64,000 nt of DNA from NCBI RefSeq assembly GCF_002443255.2, contig NW_019211455.1, positions 31,151,778 to 31,215,777 of the forward strand. The letters are read 5' to 3'. Shown here one piece after another: positions 11,899 to 25,326 of this stretch; positions within the stretch are counted from its first letter, which is position 1, and each line of letters begins with the position of its first letter. The stretch comes from Varroa destructor (taxonomy: Eukaryota > Arthropoda > Arachnida > Mesostigmata > Varroidae). Made by a program: the position numbers and the translations under genes. Below the pieces are notes generated by a model, which searched no databases, was not told where the DNA came from, and worked only from the letters and a program-made list of their open reading frames with translations.

Positions 11899-14020
11899 GG
11901 ATTACAATCTTACAGTTCGGGTTAGGTGAGCAAGAAGCAGAATTGAAATAAGAGTAAATCTATGCTAAAACCTCTATGCGGCATCTTATAAACTTCTTCT
12001 CGATTATAGACTGATCCCTTTATAGTTCTCTAGTTACAATACTTTTGGCATCCGGTCCCACTGATCCTAATTATTCGGTTGGAGCGATCGAGTGAAGCTA
12101 CTCCATGTCACTTACTCGGTGTTAGTGACCCCGTTAACCTGCTGAAGTTACCCTATTTCAGCTGCAACTTCGTACTCCGCTAGAATGGTCCTGCTTTCCG
12201 ATTCTAGTTAACCCATTAAGACAATGCATGTCCCCTGCTACTAAGACAACTGAGCCTAATTCAAAACAGCCTATAAGCCCCCGAACAAATCTTGCCCTAT
12301 TTGTATATGCTGAGTTAACCTCCGTGCATACAGGCAGTGCTATTCTGAGACTCTACCTAATCTAAGCCTTGTACTTTTTTTCAGCTATTTTGTGTCCCCT
12401 ATTTCAATAAATCCTTCATTCCGGGAAACATTATTGATCCAGTTGTAAGATACGAACCATACGTTGAAATGCTTCAAACTTCACCAACCATTTCGTAAAA
12501 TCTTCGAATTGCTAGCACGTTTCTAATGGAAGACAGAAACTACTTCTCGAGAAAAGTACTTACACACTCAATGAGTATGAACTGAGATAGTTCCTGTTCA
12601 ATGAATTACTAACAAATTATAGAAAAAAAATCGCTAGGCACTGATCTCCAAATTAAACGCTGAGCTAATTTTCAATACAGAATTTCGAAAAGGTCTTAGC
12701 TTAATTGTCATCGAAAAAAAAAAGGGTTTACCTGCCTAATAAAGATTACGTTCTATGCTAAAAGCTCTCTCAGGGAAGTAATCATCAAACGAAGGATTAC
12801 AAACAATATAGGCCCAGATGGTTCAGATTTTTATCAATATTTCACAGATTAGCCAAATTAGGGCTTCGTATGAAAAAGAAAGGCCCGCCGAGGAAACATA
12901 TTCATCCAAAAAAGCTCTATTTTACGTACAATTTTTGCCAGGATGAAATCTATTTCATTTTACTTGCATAGAGATAAAAAAAAAACGACGAAATCATAAA
13001 TATAATGGGGGTAGCTTTGAATAACGTCATCCTTCTCTTCAAGTTTCATTTATTGCTATGCTTAAAACTCGTTTGATTTCTCAATTTTAAAATCTGAGAA
13101 AGATTCGTTGATTTAATTCAGCTCTTGATGTTCTCTCCATTATATTTTCATATAAAATGAAATGATTTGTTACTGTTGGTATGGAAAAAACATCGTCGAC
13201 CCAGGCCTACTCCTTCGTTCTAATCCCAGATCATGGATATGTAAATTAACGTAGCTGTGTATAGATTTGTGAATTTACAAACAAATAAGTCGAATTGACT
13301 TGCGGGGATATCATCGCAAACCGTTACAGATGATGAAATTTTAAGTGTCATTATTCTTTTTAAGGAAAATCCTGATGTTTTGGCAGTTTCGCACTGAGGC
13401 TGAGAGCAACGCACAACTAACCGTGATAAAGTACAGGTCCTTCAAAAGACGCCAGGATGTCTCTCATTATTTAACCTTGTGCACTATGGGTCGTCATAGC
13501 AAGGCTGGAATATGCTGCAGAATTAAAGGATCTCGTTGTCTCCTTAGAGACTGAAAATTATATTTGCGAGCGTAACGATTTGGTTTTTGAATGTACCACT
13601 TGTAATCTTCGCGCCAAGAAGATGATCGCGTAAATAATGAGCAATTATCCTCGTGTTGTTACGAAGGATCCAAGCTTCGCACAAGGGTGATCGGTGGACC
13701 TCTTCTTAATAGTGATGATACGATGCAACACTCCAGACACTGTCAACTAGTGAAGACCATCGAAGGATTCGATGGGCAAATATGTTGTGTCGATATTTTC
13801 CGTTGCTTTATTGAATGAATGATATTCGCTAAGAGCATCGCCCAAAGAGATCAACGTTCATATTTCAGATCATTCTTTTTTATAGAAATTTATCTTTATC
13901 GATATTTAGCAAAAGCCGGAAGTCTCGCCTGGTCGCATACAGCTGGCCAAGTTGTATATTTTAAAGCTATAGGCACTACTCTTTAATACAAGCATCTTTA
14001 ATATCGGCATCGTTTGGCTA

Positions 14021-14215
14021 TTGGTAGCAGCTGGCCAACGCTACGCGAGCCTTCGAAAGGCTGGTCGTTATTTGTTGAATACATCACGAAGTGGTTTCAA
14101 AGCTTTCTCGCCTAATTATGAGGCATTCGTCCTAGATAATATATGCCATTGTTCGAATAGAACCGCAATTTTAGATTTCTTTTCCACGTTGCATATTGTA
14201 TCCCTCCGTATGTAA
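14021..14215 (+). other. 64-codon open frame just before a folded element (unproven)
   Basis: The frame runs from a TTG codon to TAA at 14213-14215 and has an even amino-acid mix with no low complexity. There is no ATG near its start, so if real it would be an exon; a possible acceptor (TTGGTAGCAG) precedes 14031. An 11-bp direct repeat (CAGCTGGCCAA at 13940-13950 and 14028-14038) overlaps its beginning. The stop codon lies 5 nt before the structured element at 14221-14295. No family is recognised. Confidence 0.15.
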
Positions 14216-14220
14216 ATGGG

Positions 14221-14295
14221 AATCTTGAAGCGGAAGCGTGTAGTTCAGCTTCCGGGGATCGAGGTTGCCGCGATTCCTAATGAGGCTTCAAGATT
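14221..14295 (+). repeat. Nested inverted repeats forming a three-way junction
   Basis: An outer 11-bp stem (AATCTTGAAGC at 14221-14231 with GCTTCAAGATT at 14285-14295) encloses two hairpins. The first is GGAAGC/GCTTCC (14232-14237 with 14248-14253, 10-nt loop). The second is GGGATCG/CGATTCC (14255-14261 with 14271-14277, one G-U pair, 9-nt loop). Stems one and two abut without a gap, one base separates the two hairpins, and seven bases (TAATGAG) precede the closing strand. Nearly 50 of 75 nt are paired. It does not fit a tRNA cloverleaf. It could be a structured non-coding RNA, a small cruciform element or coincidence. Confidence 0.45.
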
Positions 14296-16884
14296 ACGTT
14301 GGTAAGGGCGGGTGCTAGATATTATCAACAAATACACACAGATATATATGTAACTGATATTTTATAAGTACGAAAAAATAATGCAGAATGTAAATAATAA
14401 GCAAATTAAACTGCGTCCGGTTTTCAAAAGCGATATTGTGATGTATGTTCTAATGGGCGTTAGCTATATTCGCTAAATGTCCATGATGCTTGCCTTAATT
14501 TTGTTTATTTAGACTGCATTTGCAATTATGTTATATGGGTTCTTTTTATATTAAACAATCTCTACGATAATAGTGATATAATACGGATGTTACGATATAC
14601 TAATGGAACCTCTCTAAAGCTTGTTTTTCTAAAGCTCTTGCCGATTTCTGAAAACGATTTTCTAGCATGAAGCATTGCCGATTAGATATCTGATAGATAA
14701 GTTCTATATGCAAAATTGCAACTGGAGTGTGCCTTTTCTGCTACGTTGCGGTAACCTACCTATTCTCTCGTTGCGAACACTTCGCAAGTAATATGTTAGC
14801 AGTTAACCGAGCACTTGTACAAACTAATGACAAATGCGGAATATGTTGATCTAAACAAGGTTCCTTAGTTTGTGTAAAAGAACGAGTGTCAATCTCAGAT
14901 ACTTACCATAGAATTTTCTATGCGTAAGTTATTCTGTGAAGTACCTTTGGAACGTACGGTGTTTATAACTTCGAGTTTTACTGATAACAGGATAATTGTA
15001 GCAAGCCTCCATTGGTGGCCGTAGAAAAATCAAGCAAAAGAAAAACATTGTTGTCGGCTTATAAATCACTTTATTCGTCATCGGATATTTCTTGACAGTT
15101 AATGGTATAGCACGGGTATAGTATTTATGCAATTACGAGGAAGTCTCCGGTACTCTATCTCAAGTCTTTTAGTTATTCCAGTTTCAGTCAAAAGCGCACG
15201 AAGTGACTAATTTTTCGTTAGAAATCTATGGCAAACATATACTTAGTTATCGTACTATCGTCGCTGTTGCTTCATGTATGTTCTTAGCTGATAACGGGCA
15301 AGCATCGTCAGCAGCTTGCAGCTGCGAAGGCTCCCTATATGCTTGACGTCTCTTGCATTTTTGACCTTTGTCAAAAACATCTTTACTTTTTTATAACATA
15401 CATTGTATCTTGCCTGATACAAACATAAGTCGCTTGTTTTTTAGAATTCTGCACCCATCTGGGTGACTTACTAGTTTCTATGAAGCCTTTAGTTATCATA
15501 TCTAAACCCTTCTGCTTATTACTGCGAAGTTAAATTCCTTTAGAGCCTTTGTGCTAAATTGTTCTCCATCTTTCCCTTCACTTAATTGAGAAAAGATTAT
15601 TTGCTTGTTAAATACTTCGAGTCTGTTTCGAGGTCCTTCTAATAAGCGGTCCCCTAGGTGTGCGTTACTCTATTTCTGCACACTATATAATACCTCCGTT
15701 AATTTACAACAGTGAACTTCCTCTGCGTTTTGCAAAGTGGCGTAAATTCATTGCGGTACTACATTTATTTGTCTGCTGCCTGGTCAGCACTTGTGATTCT
15801 ACAGAAAAAATCAAATCTACCTCATGAGACTCTTTTTTAGTTTGATTACAGTAGACTTTTATACATTTTTATTGATCTTTAGTATGTGCCTTATTTCCCT
15901 AACATTTGCATCTTTAGATACATTGTAAAAAAATTCCATATTTTCGACGCAACGACGCTGTTGAACGAATTCGAAATTGATTTACTCGAAACGTAGTCTT
16001 CAGGTGAGGCGTAAATAGAATTTGTCTATCTTAAGCTTATATCTGAATTATATTCTACGGTAGACCCCCGTTAAGATCAAAGCCAATGCACGAAAAAAAA
16101 AAAAAGACTGTGTTAAACGTGGCTAGAAATGCGAGGCTATATATCTAGGCCGAAGATAGTAAGGGACTGACCTAAAGACGATGTAAGGGTTAATATTCAA
16201 TGATTGGCAGTGTAAATTTTATTTATATTTAGTTAAAGGATGTAATGCAGAGGTGACTGCATGGGCTTGTTCCGTTGTATCATGATTTATTACTGGCCTT
16301 ATCCAATATAATTATTAATGCATTCGGTGACGCTTATTGGTCTGTCGACCAGCGTAGGGCTGTTGTATTAAAAGATTAAGAGGTACAGCTGGTTCATCAA
16401 AGTTAACGAAATGTTCTGGAACAAACGACCGCCGCTACTAATGGAGGTCATGGTAGAGCCTGGTTCAGAAACGCACCACCCCGGGTGGCTGTATTTTTCG
16501 AAACTCCATTAATTTCATCACCAGCTACATCTAAATACGGCGTCTCTTCCGCCACCATCATAGAACTAATACCACTGGGATAGACAATCAATTCACATAA
16601 ACACTTACTGAAACGGCGAACTTAATTATTACTGTTACATGCTTTCCCCACGGACACACAAGCAGCGGGCGCTCCTGCCAGTTTCCTATTTAAAAAAACC
16701 TGCACACAACAGACTTCAGCTCTTTAGACACGGTAGAAATAATTTACCTTAAATCTCAGTCGATCGATACCAAGTATAATCCTATCTATGCGATCTGTCT
16801 TCCTAGGGTTGACAGATATTCATCAATTAAAGGGTAGATGTTGCCAGTCTCAGCGGCTTAATCTGAACTGTCGACGCGAGTGCG

Positions 16885-16903
16885 ATATATATATATATAT
16901 ATA
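16885..16903. repeat. (AT)n microsatellite
   Basis: This is an uninterrupted AT tract of 19 nt. Confidence 0.85.
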
Positions 16904-18724
16904 GCCAGTATTGATGTAAGAAGTACTGATGAAACCCGTTGGACTGCAAAGCTTGTTACCTGTTATTTAAAACGGGTCTTTTTCAGATATAGTGGCAATC
17001 GTTTGAGTGCTTCCAAATTTTTAAGACAACAAAGGATCTTCAAATAAAGATATTTTACATTATTTCCACAAATCTGTATTTTATATAAAAGAGATAGGCA
17101 GTGTTGAAAATAAAAGCTCTATGTTACGAAAAAGTGCACACATAATAGCTTATATTGCGGACTATAGGACAATGGCAGCTGCTGATAGGTGGTGGAAAAA
17201 TTCGAATCGGTAGCTGAAAACCTTCACCGACCATTTTCGCCGGCTTTGCTAACAGTCGCTTCGCATGTAACACTAGCGCTAACTTTAAAAACGGGAAAAT
17301 TTTCTGAGCGTGAATATGCAAACAACCTTTTTCGTTTCAACTGTAACTTAATGGCATCGGGGCTCGCGGTATAGTTACCACGTCTCTGCATCACAAAGGC
17401 GGTATTGATACTCGCAATAAGGGTCTGTGGTACGGAGATGCCACATACGTAGGAGAATATAATCTTTTTGGACAACGGCGCTTTTGAGTTCCCATCGACA
17501 ATCTTTAAGTTGTAACAGTACAACTGTTAGTTAAAATAAATAGCCTAATCAGACCGTTTTGGCAGGAAAATGTTCTTCTGACAACCAGAGGTGATTATTT
17601 TGAAGTTCTCTCGAGTCTCTCTAGGTTTTTTATAAAGCGAAGTCGCACGGTTTTTCTAATGTGTGATGGGCGTGAACGTCTCTAACATTACATGTTCGAG
17701 TTTCTCGTTGGTCCTGAGACACTGAGAGTAAACGCCCTTTGCTGGATCACCGAAGCCTATGCTAAAGGCTGCTTCACCCTTAAGCAAACATCCGGGCACT
17801 GATTATTATAAATCCTTCAGAGTTTCCCTAAGCTTAGCTGCGATGCCGCATACGACCGACAGTGTGATTTTTCTCGGACATCGTACGAACCGAAAGCTGG
17901 AAATGAACGAATCATCACCTTAAACCTCTCTTGGCAAGATATTCGCAAAATAAAAATTTATGACCACTCGCTATACTCGATCCATGGAGATGCCCAAAAC
18001 GCTCAAAAACGTTGCCGTGCATGCACAGCTTACTATGTCGCTTTCCATACAAAAGCAATATTGGTTGATTATTTGTCGTGATCCTAGCTACGGATGTCGA
18101 GCTATGCATGATCTATTTGGATCCAATGTCCAGCTTAATGCAAGGGACTACTTCAGATTTTACTAATTTAGATCTATTAAGGATTTTACTGGCGGTCCCG
18201 TACAAGTCGACGCTGCTGATAGGCGAGTGCACACTAGATCAGGATAGCAGGAGTTCGGTGTACTTGGCGACATGAACGTATCGTTACACTTAGCAAAAAA
18301 GTAAACCGTGCGCTGTTTTTAAAGGACAACAAACGGTTCATTTTTTTTACAAGTGAGCAAACAGAGCTACATTTGACGTGGAACGTTGAAGGTCCACGCT
18401 TGCTTCTTTGGTCTTTTCCGCAAATAAGTCTCAAGGATTAAGAAATTTACACTTTCCCCATTAGTTTATTGCCATTGTAATGTATGTTACTCATTTGTGG
18501 CACATTAGTCTGGTAAGAATGCATGCTCTGCTATAGTATGAAGTTGCTCAGCCACAGGTTGTATTTGCCACGGACGTTTAACGTTAGACGTCGCAATTGG
18601 GGTCATGCGGTCATTTTGGCTGCAAAAGTAAAATAAATCAAACTCTTTCTCGTAAAGAAACTTCACACTATCTCCATTTCGGTAGAACTGTTGTTAGCAA
18701 CTTTGGCAATTTCGGGGTCGGCTG

Positions 18725-18741
18725 ATATATATACATATATA
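18725..18741. repeat. Interrupted (AT)n tract
   Basis: This AT tract of 17 nt has a single C interruption at its centre. Confidence 0.75.
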
Positions 18742-21700
18742 GTGCTTTTTTGAGGCCTCTAGCTAACAGTCTGATATTTGCCCCGGTCGGCTGACTTCGC
18801 ACTCTCAATTGGTTGGCTCAGTTTTTTTGTCAGCGTAATATCACATTATCCGGGCATTAAACATACAACACAGCCATCTATAAGTTACAAATATACTGAT
18901 CGGCTTTTTATTGATCTTGTTCGTTACCTGTTGACAAGCAAGTGAAGCTATGGTGGCTTAGATACGGTGATAAAAGCTAAATCTCATACATCACGTTCTG
19001 TCGAGGATAGTTAGAGTTGACATTTGTTTAAGTTCGACATTAAGGTTATTGATCATGCGCGCCTTGTTGAACTTTTTTTTCTAGTAGAATAGGCCTATAA
19101 AGCGACGCAGTAACGGTATGTCCTAGTAAGCAGTTGCCAATCTTGAAATTTAAATCAACAATGATCATAGGTCATTATAGTGATGCACGCCTAAGAAGAT
19201 TCGCACGAGTCACCTAGACCATGTCACCTTTCAGTGTATGACATTTTGATTGCTCTCATCCTAGAAATCAGAACCAGGAACTCTTACAATGATTCCGTGA
19301 TATCCGATCGAATCTAGCCAAGTCATATAGGGAAAGACTGGCGCTGTTTACTGTACGAGGGAGCGCGGTTATTTCTAAATTGAATATTGGATTTTGCTCG
19401 CTTTTGAGCAGCGACGAATAAAGTAATCCAATAGAAAGGTAGATTGGCCTTGAGGTCGTTCGTTTGCCTCTTACATTCGTTTTATGTATAGTATTTAACC
19501 CACTAATCTCGACAGCCTAACCCAGCTATGCCTTTCAAATAGCCTATTTGCCCATTCCATTTACGCCGACATTTGTCGTGTTTTATTTGAATGAAAATGA
19601 AACGAGATAACCTCTCATTTCAATAAGAAGCGCTGTGCAATTCATTGCCCGAAGCTTCTATTCTTGTCTATAGCATTTAATGAAGGGACGGACTGTTGCC
19701 ACACTGAATCTAAAGGTGGCAAGTAAACATTGCAAAAGCAATTCATATTTATTACCAATCCCAAACTAATTATTATCAGTATCAAATAAATGTATCTACT
19801 TTACATAATTTGCATATGTATAAATATACCTATAGCATTGAACATGATAATCAGCTAAAGCTTTGCCTCACTTAAACATAATAATAATAAAGTTCATACC
19901 GATCGATTTGGTAAGGCAGTCTAAATTAATTCAATCTAATAACTGGGTTCAGTTACGATTAAGGCACACCATCTAGTCGCTCGACGAAATTATGTAGAAA
20001 TCGTTGTTGTGTTGGATGAGACTCCCTTTGAATGCAAGCCACAGACCCAAAAAATTGCCGAGCGAATAAGGGGGCAAATGAAGCTACATATCTAAGTGTT
20101 TCTGCAGGTTATATGCTTGATAGAAAACATGCCTTTCTCAGTGTCCTGGGTGTACGTATACAAATAGAATTGTGCGTACGATGAACAAGTTATCAGCCTT
20201 CAGATGTAATCAGTACGACCCACCGCTGTCTAATTCAGACTAACTGACCTATCGGCATCAAAAATTTTAACTCAAGCACTATACACAACAAACAGATTGC
20301 TCTCCAGGCCGCGAGCGGTCAGCGATCAAAATAGCAAGTACAAAACAGTGGTCGTCATACGTTACTTATTGAAAATATGTCCACATAAAACACCGGTGTC
20401 AACACTTCTTAATTAATCAATTAAATGGTATTTTTAACGCTCGCTAACCAAACAGCAGTTCGTGATGCCCTTCGCAGAAGATCGATACGGCACTCATCAA
20501 TGACGTACGACACACAGTTGTCGGCCGAACTGTTGCCCAAGGGCACTTCCAAAGTACGGCCGAAGCGATTGCCATCGATATCTTTTTTGTGGATATCCCA
20601 GCAGGTTGGGGTAGTGTGCGTTTATTCCTCACTCACCGATTTAGGCTCGATATAACCTATCGCGAATATCTAGATGAGCAGTAGGAAAGACCCCCTACCA
20701 ATATGTCTGCAATCATATTTAATCCTACGAAGTCCTTTAGAAAAGAGATCGTACTTTTGGACTTTCGGGAAAGCATTGTAACTTTCGTATATGGAAAAGG
20801 GCAGCGTTTGCAAATCATTGCCCTATTGCTTAGAAATGTACGTCTTGCATCGTCATGGATAACGTCGTCGCTGGTTACCCATACCTCTACCTATGCTCGC
20901 CTGGACGGGCCATGGATCTAAATCAGCAGGCGTCTATCAAAGGAAAATGAACCTGCACTCAGCTGCTACAGGTTGTCTACGATTAGGCACTCAATAAAAT
21001 CATTACGATGCATTACGCAGCCTTTATTTTGCTTGCAGTTTTACACGAAGCTAACGGTATTAGCACGGCCCCTTAATCTAAAAAATATCTGTGCTTAGCA
21101 CGAGTCCCAGCGCTACAAATAACTGTTACACCTATTTCATGCATCGCTTACTCAGGATAAAACTCGGACACTCCCCAGCAGGCTCTGCCAATATTCCCTC
21201 CAAGACCCGCTAAGCTTGTCTAGAGTCCCTTATAGAAACGCGATTTTGTCAAGATGGCCAGTTTCCATTCGATGGTGTTCCTATCAAATACAAAGCATAT
21301 ACAGACAGCCTAAAGGCGAAAATTAATAAAGGTAAATAACTAAATTGCATTCCAAGGCGGCAAAATGATAATATCCATACCGAAATGCGCTGTTATTAGG
21401 GGTATTTAGCGTAATAATAAGTATCTTCTCGGGCGTAATGTTAGACTTAGGTGTCACCTTTTGACGCTAATCCTAAATTCAGAACTGATGCTTGTGAATA
21501 TCTAAAAGGAACATTGCAACTGTATAATCCTATAGAGAACTACTCAGATCTTATACAATCCGATACTGCAGCATCGTCGATACATCAGCTGCTCATCATA
21601 ACAAACCGTTCCGCGCACAATCTGTTATTAGTTGCTCGGCTGGCCACCAAAAAAAGCTATGGACACCAGCTTTTACCAATAAGTAACCAGCCGACCAGTC

Positions 21701-22762
21701 ACTAGCGGAACTCTATTTTATTGATCAGTTTAGCGGCATGACTCGCCTACCGGCGAATCGCGCGTAGATATGTCAGGTATAATATTAAAATATTACCCTC
21801 TGCATATATAGTAGTAAAGAATTTAAACATCAATTAATCGTATTGTCAATAAATAAGCTACGTAGGTACCGTCGACAGGGTATGGGTTAGGATAGAAAAG
21901 AAACGCCATCGAGCTAGGTACGGAAGGTAGATGATCGATTATACAGGCGTCTTCCATTGGCGTGTTAATAACAGAAGGACAGATAATCAGTTAATAAAGC
22001 ATTAAATCAAGATGTTTAAATTAACAGCCACTACACAGCATAGATTTAGCTAACAGACGTGTACGGCCAGTGTAAGCCCATCAATCGCCTGTGAGGCCTG
22101 ACCTTCGTGAGAATATCACATGTGATCGATCAAAGCACAAATATATCAGGGCAAATAAAATACTTCAATTAGTGTCGAGACGCGACGACAGAACAATCAC
22201 AATGTGATAACGTCAACTTTACTAGAAAGCCCGCGTTAAAAGCGACTCAAGTATCCTTAGCCTAAAGCATAAACCTAAGACGCCTTGGCTTGATCCCATA
22301 ACGATACGGGCATAATAGCAGAGAGACAAATACAAGTGCTACCCGGTTTTAGACTATATGAATTTAGAGAACCATTTGTGGCTTACAAAGCCCGCCGCAC
22401 GCAAATTAAGACTATATTACTTGACGCCGATGCGGTATGCTGGACATCGACTCACATTAATGAAGATGCTGTATACGAATGGACTCAATGAGCAAAACTA
22501 CTGTAGTCCTCCTTCAGTCAGAAACAATCGTCAATTGTGCTTGCCTCATACACTTCACTTCTTCACACAAACATATGTCATTAGGAAATTTCATTTGATT
22601 CAGCTGGAGTACCGCGACATGCATTCGTATCCTAATGATCTGGCGGGGGCATTAAAAAAAATGGAAAAAATAGCTATGTAGATCAGCACAATGAGAACAA
22701 AATTCCTATCTAGGCTTTACCTGCAGCATAAACTTACTTTCATAACAGTCTAACCGCGAACG

Positions 22763-22820
22763 AATAATATCTTCTGTAATATAATAAATAATATAAAATT
22801 CTTCTGTAATAATAATATCT
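22763..22820. repeat. Interleaved short direct repeats
   Basis: CTTCTGTAAT occurs at 22771-22780 and 22801-22810, and AATAATATCT occurs at both ends of the block. Between them lie AATA-type repeats. This resembles a scrambled minisatellite made by repeated slippage. Confidence 0.7.
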
Positions 22821-24475
22821 TATGTCGTTATAAGTGCGTACTTACTCGTAATAACATTAAAAACCGACACGAATGCTCCACGAATTCGACCACAGGACAG
22901 CTTAGGCCACCAACTTAAAAGAACCAAATAACAGATGAACAGCTTTTTTCCTCACACGCATTCCCTATTTTCCAATGTAAACAATCATTTTAAATGAGCC
23001 GGGCTCAAATCGAATAAGTTATAAAAAATTGATCCAGTTAGAAAATAGGATCGTCAATAAAATGCACATTTTGTGACAGCTTAAATGTAATCATTTGGAT
23101 TACACTTATTGTTTAAAAGTAATTTTTTAGCACGGGAATTTTTGTAGCTTTTGAGTGTCGATGGATCACGTATTTTATACGAAAGTGAATGACAATACAA
23201 TTATGACTCGAAGGTGATGATGAGTTACGGGTTCAGTCAACCAGCGATTGTTCAATAGAGCTAGACAGTGTGCTAGTCTTCTTGAAGGACCGTTATTCAA
23301 TGGTGCCTGCCAGTCGGGGTAAAGGCCCATGTCGGTTCTAGCTATCCTTAATTCGTGACCGGTGTTACGTACACCTTGGTTCGCTGGTTCGTTGAATCCG
23401 ATGCATTTCGTTCAAACCATTCAAAGAAGTCTTAGTTGTTCTCCCCAATTCAGTGTCTTCGCCTTTATTAGTCTGTCCAAGAATCGATCTAAAAATAGTC
23501 ATTATAGAAACCATTCGGCATTTTGTACTTATAATTCATATCTTGTTTTCTAAGGTTAGCGGTGTTTTTTTGATATTTGGTAAAAGTCCATCATCTTTGA
23601 ATTAAATATTGACACTTAGCGGTTGTCACCACTCAAGTTACGTGGTAGCAGTATTAATAAAGGAGTATAGCAGCATATCCAATATGGCTGCTGGAGAAAA
23701 CGCCGTACAGTCGTATCTATGCGTACTATATTTCTAGGATACATATATGGATTCTTGCACTGTCAGAAAAATAATTTTACGACGACAAAAATTCCCTCGT
23801 ATCATAAAATGCGTCTCTTATAAATTTATCAGGCTAGCTCGTCTGTAAGGTACAGACTCTCTTTAGTACAGACGGCCAGGCTGAATAATGTCTGTATCAA
23901 AATGGAGACAACAACTAGAAAAAAGCTCCGGCTGAATTAAATTTAATACTAAGGGAGAAGCGGTACAAGCACGGTGATGCGAATTTGCTATACTGACCAT
24001 ATCTGCAAAGCCAGAACGTGGCGGTGTTCCTCTAACTAATACTCATGGACGGGAGCTACTCTCAATAATACATTAGTACTAGTAATACATTTACCTGACG
24101 GCTCGGACCCATCGTGTCTTAGAAGTTTTTCAACGAGCCGCTCCTTGCGTCGATCAACAGAAGACTGAAGTCGGCAGGGATAAGCAGCAGCAGAAAAAAT
24201 GACGAAACGGTTTTCATGGACATACTTTATTGGGTACTAATTAGTCAACCTAATATTCAGAACATGACAAGTTACCCTAACCAAAACTGTAACTTTCGGA
24301 TCAAATAAATTGCTGCCAACAGAATTTGCAATACCAAAGGATAGGGTTGGGTTAATTGTCGAATAATACTTAACTCATTGCTTTCGTAAATGGAGTATAA
24401 ACTGTTTATATTTAATTCTGTAAGTAAGACTGGGAGCAGGAAACAAGTAATAAATGTTCAATCTAGAGTCACCTA

Positions 24476-24508
24476 ATATATATTTATATATATATATATA
24501 TATATATA
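24476..24508. repeat. (TA)n microsatellite, 33 nt
   Basis: This is the longest TA tract in the window, with one TTT interruption near its start. Confidence 0.9.
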
Positions 24509-25305
24509 CATAGAGTACAAATCCGGAATTTTCATCCCTTGGTTTTGAGACTGTAATCTACGCAAAATCAGATATTCCACGAAAATTTTTTACACATGCC
24601 GTTTCTGGCATTTTTGACAAATTTTGATTTCGCACAATACACGTGTGTGTTGAAAATTATTAAGTTGTACAGTAAAAGGGTAACTTACCGAATCGCCGAA
24701 TCGGTTAACGCCCGTTTAAGTCTTCTTGCACATAAGTTACTGCAACAAAAAGGCGTGCAGAATGTTTGTTAGAACTCAGGCGTGCAACTTAGCCGATTTT
24801 TTAATTACGTCTTTTAAAACACTGAAAGAAAATTGCGTATTGAAAAAATTGTTGTATTGAGTTATATTGCAAAATTATTCCTGCCAGGGTATAATGAGAC
24901 TATCTGCGGGCCTGCGTTTTTTTCTGCACAATTGAAGTTGGGCCCTGTCAACCACTAATTTAGCAGAGGTTGCTAATGCGTCTCACAGTACTACCTAGCT
25001 AAACCGTATAACTATACGTCAGAGTAACTGTATTTGTGCTCGTCGCGTCGCACGTTATTGTTGTCACGATATTCCATACGTAAGCTGGATGACGTAAGTT
25101 GAGCCATTTATTGAAATACGGAAATTAACCCCATCGTTGGAGTGGTTCCGCTTTTAGTTGGTTTCTTAATTACAGAAATGTGATACCTAAAATGTATTTT
25201 TATTTGTCTCTTTGAAGCTTATATAGACTTGTTAACGTTATACTTGCCTAAAAGTTTACGTTATACAAATGCTCATTACGTAACATATAGAAAATTATGA
25301 AAATA

Positions 25306-25326
25306 ATAGTTAATATTATTAACTAT
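25306..25326. repeat. AT-rich palindrome, 10-bp arms
   Basis: ATAGTTAATA and TATTAACTAT are perfectly complementary around one T. All-AT palindromes of this length are less rare than GC-containing ones. Confidence 0.7.

Larger units (their letters stand above)
4992..14020. other. AT-rich stretch with no firm gene
   Basis: The stretch holds an AG microsatellite (5579-5607), a 15-nt near-perfect GC palindrome (6717-6731), a 9-bp hairpin (8179-8199), an A22 run (10395-10416) and a T24 run (11875-11898). A slightly GC-richer part at 6680-7290 has frames on both strands but no domain. Three possible plus-strand exons follow pyrimidine-AG acceptors (7530-7613, 11212-11362 and 12385-12444) and are discussed as findings. 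Nothing else is supportable. Confidence 0.55.

Noticed and set aside
14271..14290. CTAATGAG beside a three-stem structure, reminiscent of the hammerhead core CUGAUGA
   Set aside because: The core is mutated, it lies between the wrong stems, and the GAAA box is not in the required junction, so a hammerhead ribozyme does not fit.
22358..22681. 107-codon ATG-started plus-strand frame
   Set aside because: No domain, no local GC or codon shift and no convincing splice or promoter context. The length is within chance expectation.
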